Shown: in pieces, positions 7,876 through 13,801 of the stretch
Layout of the letters: each line of letters starts with the position of its first letter
How positions within the stretch are numbered: position 1 is the first letter of the stretch
Source of the DNA: SVQP01 sp045587385
Lineage (GTDB): Bacteria > Bacillota > Clostridia > Oscillospirales > CAG-272
NCBI GenBank assembly: GCA_045587385.1
Contig: JAZNCE010000006.1
Span: 1-25,439 of the forward strand
DNA length: 25,439 nucleotides
Direction of reading: 5' to 3'
Translations under genes and position numbers: made by a program
Notes under the pieces: model-generated
What the model was told of the DNA's origin: nothing
Seen by the model: the letters and a program-made list of their open reading frames with translations, nothing else
Databases searched by the model: none

Positions 7876-9137
7876 TGAAGGAAAACGGACATTACCGCGA
7901 GCGCGTGAAATTTACGCGCAAGATGAAAAAGGAATACACCATTCTCACCCCCAGCATGGCACCCATCCACTTCAAGATCCTGCGCCCCATTCTGCAACGC
8001 GAGGGGTATAAGATCGACATTATGGAAAACGACGGTCCCGAGGTGCTGCAGCTTGCACAGAAGTATCTGCACAACGATATGTGCTATCCTTCCATGCTGA
8101 CCACGGGTCAGATGCTGGCGACTATGAAGAGCGGCAAGTACGACCCCGATAAGGTGGCAATGATCATCACCCAGTCGGGCGGCGGCTGCCGTGACAGTAA
8201 CTACATCAACCTCATGCGCAAGGCGTTCGAGAAGGCGGGGTACCCCCACGTGCCCTTCATTTCGGCAAACGTGTGGCTTATGGAATTGAACCCGGGCGGT
8301 CTGCTCAGCCCCTTTGGTCTGCTCATGGCAGTTGCGGGCTTGATCTACGGTGACATGGTTATGATCCTTTCCAACCAGGTACGCCCCTACGAGGTCAATA
8401 AGGGCGAGACCGACGCCATGGTAGACAAGTGGGCAACCAAGCTGGGTCAGGGCTTTGCCAAGGGCAAGGGCTGGACACCTTGGGCGATCAAGAAGAACCT
8501 CAAGGCAATTGCGGACGATTTTGCGTCCATCGAGATCAAAAAGACCCCCAAGGTCAAGGTTGCGGTCATCGGCGAGCTGTACCTCAAGTATTCCGCGCCC
8601 GGTAATAACCACCTTGAAGAGTTCCTTGCCGAGCAGGATTGCGAGGTCTACGTGCCCAGCATCCTCGGCTTTGGTATCTACAAGACCAACGGTGCTCTCG
8701 AGGATCTGCGTCTGTACGGCGGCAAGCCGATCAAGAAGCTGATCTTGGAAATTGCCATGAAGTATATGTTCTGGATGGAGGATATTCTGATCTCCGCCAT
8801 CGAGAAAAACCCCAATTTCGTGCCCCCCGAGCGCGTCAACGATCTCAAAAAGAGAGCCGAGGGCGTTATCAATGTGGGCAACAGCATGGGCGAGGGCTGG
8901 TATCTTGCGGCAGAAATGCTGGAGTTTGCGGATCACGGCTATGAGAATATCGTCATCGTGCAGCCGTTCGGTTGTCTGCCTTGCCACGTGGCGGCTAAGG
9001 GCATGATCAACAAGGTGCGCCGCATTGACGAGAGATTGAACGTCGTGGATATCGAGTACGACCCCGGTGCAACCCGCGTCAACCAGGAAAACCGCATCAA
9101 GCTCATGCTTGTCGTGGCGAAGGAAAAGTTGCAATAA
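7875..9137 (+). CDS. 2-hydroxyacyl-CoA dehydratase/benzoyl-CoA reductase-like subunit (PlsR-like)
   Basis: A 420-aa protein of the HgdB/BcrB-type dehydratase family. Cysteines suited to bind a [4Fe-4S] cluster are in NDMCYPSM (Cys70), SGGGCRDSN (Cys105) and FGCLPCH (Cys367, Cys370). It should accept electrons from the activase encoded immediately upstream. The ATG at 7875 overlaps the activase TGA by one base and follows GGAGGGG, a sign of translational coupling and 1:1 production; an open frame reaching back to 7620 is just out-of-frame activase sequence. In C. perfringens a two-gene activase/reductase locus (plsA, plsR) converts an ester-linked lipid to the vinyl ether of plasmalogens; this pair has the same plan. 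Alternatively it reduces or dehydrates a different acyl thioester. Confidence 0.85.
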   Translation: MKENGHYRERVKFTRKMKKEYTILTPSMAPIHFKILRPILQREGYKIDIMENDGPEVLQLAQKYLHNDMCYPSMLTTGQMLATMKSGKYDPDKVAMIITQSGGGCRDSNYINLMRKAFEKAGYPHVPFISANVWLMELNPGGLLSPFGLLMAVAGLIYGDMVMILSNQVRPYEVNKGETDAMVDKWATKLGQGFAKGKGWTPWAIKKNLKAIADDFASIEIKKTPKVKVAVIGELYLKYSAPGNNHLEEFLAEQDCEVYVPSILGFGIYKTNGALEDLRLYGGKPIKKLILEIAMKYMFWMEDILISAIEKNPNFVPPERVNDLKKRAEGVINVGNSMGEGWYLAAEMLEFADHGYENIVIVQPFGCLPCHVAAKGMINKVRRIDERLNVVDIEYDPGATRVNQENRIKLMLVVAKEKLQ

Positions 9138-9141
9138 TAAC

Positions 9142-9171
9142 AGAAAAACCGCTCTTTTGAGCGGTTTTTCT
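9142..9171 (+). terminator. Operon terminator, 13-bp perfect stem
   Basis: A perfect stem, AGAAAAACCGCTC (9142-9154), loop TTTT, GAGCGGTTTTTCT (9159-9171), with built-in A and T tracts, starts 5 nt after the stop at 9137. The same ACCGCTC/GAGCGGT core recurs at 13700-13727 and 16759-16780. Confidence 0.9.
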
Positions 9172-9223
9172 CTATATGCACAGTTGATTTGTAGGGTGTG
9201 AGGGAAAGCGTGCATTCCCCTTG

Positions 9224-9532
9224 GTGTCATCCTGAGGGAGTGGGCAAGGCTGCGGATTTGTTAAAAGTATGATGCGTATACATCAGCCTTGCACGCGCAG
9301 TCGAAGTTTTGCGGAGTGGATATTTCGCAGCATCGGGGGCTGCGGAATGAAACGGAGCAAAACCGACGAGGGAGTACATAGCACGACCGAGGAAGGGATC
9401 TGCGAACGATTTGTGACACGCTTGCACAGCCGAAGTTATATTCCGTATCCTGCTTGCGCGACGGATACTCCATGCCGCAAAAGTTCGACTCCGTTCGGTC
9501 GCTTTGCGACCTCTCTGCGCTCAGGATGACAC
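9224..9532. repeat. 309-bp non-coding element with 13-bp terminal inverted repeats
   Basis: GTGTCATCCTGAG at 9224-9236 is the exact reverse complement of CTCAGGATGACAC at 9520-9532. The inside has no plausible gene and contains further GC-rich short repeats (for example GTTCGACTCCGTTCGGTCGC near 9483-9502). The TGTCATCCTGAG end is one I recall from dispersed intergenic repeats in several gut Firmicutes. No transposase is present, so it is at most a MITE-like or mosaic element. I see no clear target-site duplication. Confidence 0.6.
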
Positions 9533-9546
9533 GCGAGTGGGGTAAT

Positions 9547-9580
9547 GAAAACCCCGCCCGCGGTACGCCGCGGACGGGGG
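9547..9580 (-). terminator. Terminator of the first anti-sigma-like gene
   Basis: On the minus strand CCCCGTCCGCGG, loop CGTA, CCGCGGGCGGGG is followed by TTTTCATT, directly after the stop at 9586. The single imperfect pair is a G-U wobble only when read as minus-strand RNA, which points to that strand. Confidence 0.85.
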
Positions 9581-9585
9581 AGAGA

Positions 9586-11445
9586 TTATTCATGGGGCAG
9601 TTCAACCATATATCCGTCCAGAATTTGATTAACGGTTCTTCTGCCTCCCTCGGACAGTACCAAGACTTGTTGGAAGTGTTCGTTCCAAAAGGTTCCTGAG
9701 GTAGCATTATAGTGCAAAGATTGGGTACCTACTGTCAAATGAAACTCGACAAATATATCGTCCTCGGTGTTTTCCTGCCAGTTGCCATGATTGAGAATTC
9801 CCAGCAGTTGTTCCTGATCCTCTGTAAACAGCGTAGCGGTGTGTGTGACTCCGTCATTGGGATGGTCAAACGTGATCGGACCTGAGAGCCCAATGGTGGT
9901 AATGGGGAGTTCTGATTTCACAATAAAGCACTCAAAGCGCAGATCGTCTGCACTATAGCGGATCTCCATGGAAGTGTTGCCTGAATATTCATATTCAAAG
10001 GCGCAATACGTATCGTACCAGGTCAGGTAAAGCGTAGGAGGGCTTCCGTCAAAATTCATGAAAATATGGGTCATTTTTTCTTGTGCCAGTTTCGTCGCCT
10101 CTTCTCGGATGTAGCCCATTTTACAGAGCGCGGCGATCAACGAATCCTCTGCGGTGATGCCGTAAGGGAGCACCATGCCATCCGGCAGCGCTTTAGCGGT
10201 AAATTCTATGGTTTCCTTAACGCCAATTTCATGCAGATACTCATAGATAAAAAATAACGAGGTGAACGCTCTCCCTTCAATGCCGTCGGGATAGGATGGA
10301 GACGTTGGGGTCATGATGTCAAACATATTTCTTCCCAGATACGAAAGATTTAACAGCGTCGATGTGCGGAACTCCATATCAGACAACGTGGCAAAGCCGT
10401 ATTCGTCCATAAACGTTCTGAATGCGCTGTCGGCATCGGGATACTCTTTGAATATGTCTTCGTAGGAAAATACCTTTATTGCTTTTTCGAAAGTGAACTC
10501 CTGTCCACCAAAGCTGACGATCAAGTCGTACGCGCCAAGCTCCGCATTCTCGGGAATGTCAAAGGTATAGGTCACCTCTCGGCTCTCGCCGGGAGCAAGA
10601 CGGTATTCGGCAATTTCGGTCGTGCTGTCGTTGGGCACGGGCAAGATCAGCTGCTCTACGTAAACGATGGTGTTCGCGCGCAATTTTGCCTTGGGGGCAA
10701 AGTCGGTCCACGAGCCTGTAAATTCTATGTCGTAATCGGAAACGTTGGTCATGCCCACCGTAATAACCATTTGCCCGCCTGCGAACACAAGCTGGTCCTG
10801 CAGGCTGTGATAGAATTTCAATCCGCCGACAAGGATGCTCTGCTCACCGTCGATCATAATCTTGACCTGTTCCGGGTCAACGCCTGCGAACTTGGCAAGC
10901 GTTTCGGTCAGCGACTTGATCAGCGCGTCATAGTTTTCGCAGGACGTGATCTCGGGAGAGAGCGTGACGCTCACGGTTCCCGATGCAGGGGAGAATGCTT
11001 GCTGCAGATATTCCCACGGCGTGTCCGGCACGACTGTTGCCTGCGCATGGTCGGATTCAAACCTATAGTCAAGCAGCTCGACCTCATCACCTACGGCGTT
11101 GAGATGCTTCCACGCCATAAACACGTTTTGACTGTCACCGGGCAGGCGCACGTATTCGCGCTTTTGCTTGCCGTTTTCGACGTAGTAGATCCATGCGTTT
11201 TGCTCTTTGAATGCGGGTTCCGTACCGTCGGAGGGGGAAGTCAGATAGTCAAGCCCCAGCGTGGTGGGAATAAAGGGAATGATGAGCAGCGAGGCGCACA
11301 TTGTCAAAGCCAGCATGGCAGCCACGGCGGCGATCAAGGCGCGCCTGAAGATCGGCTTTTGGCGCATGGGCACGGGATTTTCTGCGCGTGCGATCAGCGC
11401 GGGGTCAATTTGACCGAGTAATTCTGTGAATTTCTGTTCGTTCAT
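9586..11445 (-). CDS. Single-pass membrane sensor / putative anti-sigma factor, cassette 1
   Basis: A 619-aa protein with a short cytosolic head (1-35, including KFTELLGQIDPALIARAE), one transmembrane segment (about 36-58) and a large outside part. Its start overlaps the sigma gene stop by 4 nt (ATGA), the usual arrangement for an ECF sigma and its membrane anti-sigma. Residues about 60-325 are a block shared with both other cassettes, including a GerMN-like stretch around PEQVKIMIDGE (191-201) and a beta-sandwich-like region ending in LAPGESREVTYTF (283-295). Residues 335-530 are shared only with the cassette 3 protein (EYGF, NMFDIMT, LPYGIT, ALCKMG). Residues 541-613 form a small module (EDQEQLLGIL to LSEGGRRTVNQIL). 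I do not recognise a named family for the whole protein; the anti-sigma role is inferred from context and topology. Confidence 0.8.
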   Translation of the reverse strand: MNEQKFTELLGQIDPALIARAENPVPMRQKPIFRRALIAAVAAMLALTMCASLLIIPFIPTTLGLDYLTSPSDGTEPAFKEQNAWIYYVENGKQKREYVRLPGDSQNVFMAWKHLNAVGDEVELLDYRFESDHAQATVVPDTPWEYLQQAFSPASGTVSVTLSPEITSCENYDALIKSLTETLAKFAGVDPEQVKIMIDGEQSILVGGLKFYHSLQDQLVFAGGQMVITVGMTNVSDYDIEFTGSWTDFAPKAKLRANTIVYVEQLILPVPNDSTTEIAEYRLAPGESREVTYTFDIPENAELGAYDLIVSFGGQEFTFEKAIKVFSYEDIFKEYPDADSAFRTFMDEYGFATLSDMEFRTSTLLNLSYLGRNMFDIMTPTSPSYPDGIEGRAFTSLFFIYEYLHEIGVKETIEFTAKALPDGMVLPYGITAEDSLIAALCKMGYIREEATKLAQEKMTHIFMNFDGSPPTLYLTWYDTYCAFEYEYSGNTSMEIRYSADDLRFECFIVKSELPITTIGLSGPITFDHPNDGVTHTATLFTEDQEQLLGILNHGNWQENTEDDIFVEFHLTVGTQSLHYNATSGTFWNEHFQQVLVLSEGGRRTVNQILDGYMVELPHE

Positions 11446-12002
11446 ACCGTATAGCCCTCCTTTTCGAGAAACTCGCGCAACGATGCGCGTGTGCGGGAAA
11501 GGATCTTTTTGACGTTGGAAACGGTCAGCCCGTAACGTTTTGCAACGTCCTTGATGGGGTCAAGGTGGTAGTAGCGGCGAATGAAGATATTGCACTCGCG
11601 CTCGGGCAGCGACCAAAGGAAGCGGTCAATGGCAACCAGCATTTCGCGCTCCTCTGCCTGCGTGGCTACGTTAATGCCTGCGTCCACGACCTCCTTGATC
11701 TCGTCGTACGCTACGGCTACCTCACCCCCGCCGCGCGAGGCGCGGGTATTGTAGCGGTGCTTATCAAGCGAGATGTGGCGCGTAATGCCGCCTAAGTATT
11801 GACCCAGGCGGTCGGGGCAGGCGGGCGGGATAGAATTCCAGGCGCGCAGCCAGGTGTCGTTGACGCATTCCTCGGCGTCCTGCATGTTTTGCAGGATATT
11901 TTTGGCAATGCCAAGGCAATACGTGCCGTATTTTTGGCTTGATTCTGCAATGGCGCGCTCGTCGCGTGCAAAGTACAGGTCAAGAATGTCACGGTCTTGC
12001 AT
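11442..12002 (-). CDS. ECF-type RNA polymerase sigma factor, cassette 1
   Basis: A 186-aa sigma-70-family protein with region 2 at about 10-80 (DAEECVNDTWLRAWNSIPP, 42-60) and the helix-turn-helix of region 4 at about 128-180 (LPERECNIFIRRYYH, then GLTVSNVKKILSRTRASL). There is no region 1 or 3, as expected for ECF sigmas. The ATG follows AAAGGAG with a 7-nt gap. It is very similar to the cassette 2 sigma (identical MQDRDI start, KYGTYC, GGITRHISLDK, EFLEKEGYTV end). Its own upstream region carries both a housekeeping and an ECF-type promoter, suggesting autoregulation, with the membrane protein encoded next restraining it. Confidence 0.94.
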   Translation of the reverse strand: MQDRDILDLYFARDERAIAESSQKYGTYCLGIAKNILQNMQDAEECVNDTWLRAWNSIPPACPDRLGQYLGGITRHISLDKHRYNTRASRGGGEVAVAYDEIKEVVDAGINVATQAEEREMLVAIDRFLWSLPERECNIFIRRYYHLDPIKDVAKRYGLTVSNVKKILSRTRASLREFLEKEGYTV

Positions 12003-12043
12003 ATGCGCTCTCCTTTCATGGATTTTGGCTCTCTACCCTTAAT

Positions 12044-12070
12044 GTCGTATCATAATGGCTATCGGTGACA
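12044..12070 (-). promoter_or_regulatory. Putative ECF autoregulatory promoter, cassette 1
   Basis: On the minus strand TGTCAC (12065-12070), a 17-bp spacer and CGAC (12044-12047). This matches the TGTAAC-N17-CGAC style known for Bacillus subtilis sigma X, with one change in the -35. The same element at the same position precedes cassette 2, and flanking bases AGCC and CGACATAAG/CGACATTAAG are also conserved. Confidence 0.65.
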
Positions 12071-12072
12071 AT

Positions 12073-12101
12073 ATTGTAGCATATTTTTTGAAAATTCGCA
12101 A
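12073..12101 (-). promoter_or_regulatory. Housekeeping promoter, cassette 1
   Basis: On the minus strand TTGCGA (12096-12101), a 17-bp spacer and TACAAT (12073-12078) with an extended TGC. It probably gives the basal level of the sigma/anti-sigma pair, and sits just upstream of the ECF-type promoter. Confidence 0.7.
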
Positions 12102-12141
12102 GTACGCATACAACAGCATATTGCGGAGCATGCTATGGTGA

Positions 12142-12170
12142 TTGACAAAATTGCTAAACTATGATACAAT
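12142..12170 (+). promoter_or_regulatory. Housekeeping promoter of the MFS gene
   Basis: A consensus TTGACA (12142-12147), 17-bp spacer and TACAAT (12165-12170) with an extended TGA. The -10 context CTATGATACAAT is identical to the one driving the GH78-like gene at 23284-23295. Confidence 0.85.
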
Positions 12171-12202
12171 TATCACATAACAGATTGGAAAGGAGCAGAT
12201 TT

Positions 12203-13666
12203 ATGAAGCTCAACTACAAACGCGTGATCCTTGTCGGTATGGCGTTTTTCCTGATCTCTGCCTTTTGGCAGGCGTATGACGCCATTGTGCCGCTGATTCT
12301 GACCAACCACTTTGGTTTGCCGCAAACCGCCTCGGGTGCGGTCATGTCGATCGACAACGTCCTTGCGGTGTTCATGCTGCCCCTGTTCGGCGCGCTGTCG
12401 GATAAGGTCAACACCAAAATGGGCAAGCGCACGCCCTTTATTCTGATCGGTACGATTGTTGCCGTGATTTCCTTCGTGGCTCTGACGCTGATCGATAACG
12501 TTCAGCTTGCACGCGTTGTTGTGACCGATATTCCCGGCTTGAGCGCAGGGAAGGAGGCTTTGGAGGCGGCATTAAAGGATGCCGATCCTGCAGCGGCAAA
12601 ATCCCTTGCCGAGCAGATCTCTGCTCATGCTACGCTGATCTCACAGAAAACGCTGGATATCACGCTGGCGAATCCGCTGCCCTTTATCGGCTTTATCGCA
12701 ACGCTTTTGGTGGTGCTGGTTGCTATGGCAACCTTCCGCTCTCCCGCAGTTGCGCTCATGCCTGACGTGACCGTCAAGCCCTTGCGCTCCAAGGCAAACG
12801 CCATCATCAATCTGACGGGTACTGCGGGCGGCATTATCGTGCTGGCGCTGGGCATGCTGTTTGCCACCGCTAAGAATCCTTATATGCAGTATACCGGCTA
12901 CGTGGTAGCTGTGGTGGCTGTCATGCTGGTTGGCTTGATCGTATTTATGCTGAGCGTCAAGGAACCCAAGTGGGCTGCCGAGATGGAGAAGGACTCCATT
13001 CGTTTGGGGCTTGAGGAAGCACCCGCCAAGGATGGCGCACCCAAGCGCAAGCTTGCAAAGGCGGAGCTGATCTCGCTTCTGCTCATTCTTGCATCCGTTG
13101 CGCTGTGGTATATCGGCTATAATTCCATTACAAGTAAGTATTCTGTCTATGCAACCAATATTCTGCACTTTGACTTTAATCTGACCATGATCGTGGCGCA
13201 GGCGGCAGCCATCGTGTCCTATATTCCCGTGGGCATCATCTCGTCCAGGATCGGACGCAGAAAGGCGATCCTTGGCGGTATTGTGATCTTGGCAAGTGCG
13301 TTCCTGATCGGTCACTTCATCGAGCCCACCACGCCCTCGTGGATCATGTTCCCGATCTTCTCTTTGGCAGGCATCGGCTGGGCAACCATTAACGTCAATT
13401 CCTTCCCCATGGTGGTCGAGCTGGCAAGCGGCGGCGACGTGGGCAAGTACACCGGCTATTATTACACCGCGTCCATGTCCGCGCAGATCGTCGCTCCCAT
13501 CGTGTCGGGTGCGCTGTATGACCTGATCGGCATGCGCAAGGTGTTCTTCCTGTTCGGCTGCGTATTCGTGGTGTTCTCGTTTGTCACCATGTTCTTTGTC
13601 AAGCACGGCGACGCCAAGATCATCGAAAAGAAGAGTGCGCTGGAACACTTGGGTGTTGATGACTAA
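12203..13666 (+). CDS. MFS transporter, SLC45/GPH-like, probably sugar importer
   Basis: A 487-aa membrane protein with about 12 hydrophobic segments. The MFS signature GALSDKVNTKMGKRTPFI (63-80) and FRSPAVALMPDVTVKPLRS (178-196) resemble SLC45-type and glycoside-pentoside-hexuronide cation symporters, which import oligosaccharides. An unusual loop of about 55 residues (about 100-155, with LSAGKEALEAALKDADPAA) lies between hydrophobic segments 3 and 4 and should face outside. The start is ATG 12203, 7 nt after AAAGGAG; the open frame extends to 12161, but that would begin inside the -10 box. It is a single-gene unit with its own promoter and terminator. Nearby glycosidases suggest a glycan-derived substrate; no residue here identifies the sugar. 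Confidence 0.88.
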   Translation: MKLNYKRVILVGMAFFLISAFWQAYDAIVPLILTNHFGLPQTASGAVMSIDNVLAVFMLPLFGALSDKVNTKMGKRTPFILIGTIVAVISFVALTLIDNVQLARVVVTDIPGLSAGKEALEAALKDADPAAAKSLAEQISAHATLISQKTLDITLANPLPFIGFIATLLVVLVAMATFRSPAVALMPDVTVKPLRSKANAIINLTGTAGGIIVLALGMLFATAKNPYMQYTGYVVAVVAVMLVGLIVFMLSVKEPKWAAEMEKDSIRLGLEEAPAKDGAPKRKLAKAELISLLLILASVALWYIGYNSITSKYSVYATNILHFDFNLTMIVAQAAAIVSYIPVGIISSRIGRRKAILGGIVILASAFLIGHFIEPTTPSWIMFPIFSLAGIGWATINVNSFPMVVELASGGDVGKYTGYYYTASMSAQIVAPIVSGALYDLIGMRKVFFLFGCVFVVFSFVTMFFVKHGDAKIIEKKSALEHLGVDD

Positions 13667-13671
13667 CCGTA

Positions 13672-13692
13672 GGGGCGATCAGTGATCGCCCG
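13672..13692. repeat. Short palindromic repeat, GGGGCGATC type
   Basis: GGGCGATC, loop AGT, GATCGCCC (13673-13691), preceded by CCGTAG. It is one of several palindromes in this window with a GTAGGGG edge and a variable inside (compare 16804-16847 and 20242-20266). It begins 6 nt after the MFS stop. Confidence 0.6.
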
Positions 13693-13699
13693 TATAGTA

Positions 13700-13727
13700 G
13701 AAAAACCGCTCGAAAGAGCGGTTTTTC
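13700..13727. terminator. Bidirectional terminator between the MFS gene and cassette 2
   Basis: A perfect 12-bp stem GAAAAACCGCTC, loop GAAA, GAGCGGTTTTTC. It has T-runs on both strands and lies between convergent genes, ending MFS transcription on the plus strand and cassette 2 transcription on the minus strand. Confidence 0.88.
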
Positions 13728-13766
13728 GTTTTGTGTTGCAAAGGGGCGTGGGGGCATCACACCCGG
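13721..13766 (+). repeat. Intergenic repeat copy A (46 nt)
   Basis: The bases following the terminator, GTTTTTCGTTTTGTGTTGC through CACCCGG, line up with 16654-16698 (GTTTTTCGTTTTGTATTGC through CACCCGG) with scattered mismatches and one 1-nt indel. Both copies directly follow a hairpin and sit next to ECF cassettes. Confidence 0.5.
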
Positions 13767-13801
13767 GAGGGCTTACATCGGATTCTTTTTGTATGGAAAA
13801 A

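Noticed and set aside
7851..9230. A 459-codon minus-strand open frame opposite the dehydratase-like gene
   Set aside because: No RBS or domain; the plus-strand gene is unambiguous and the terminator at 9142-9171 lies inside the frame.
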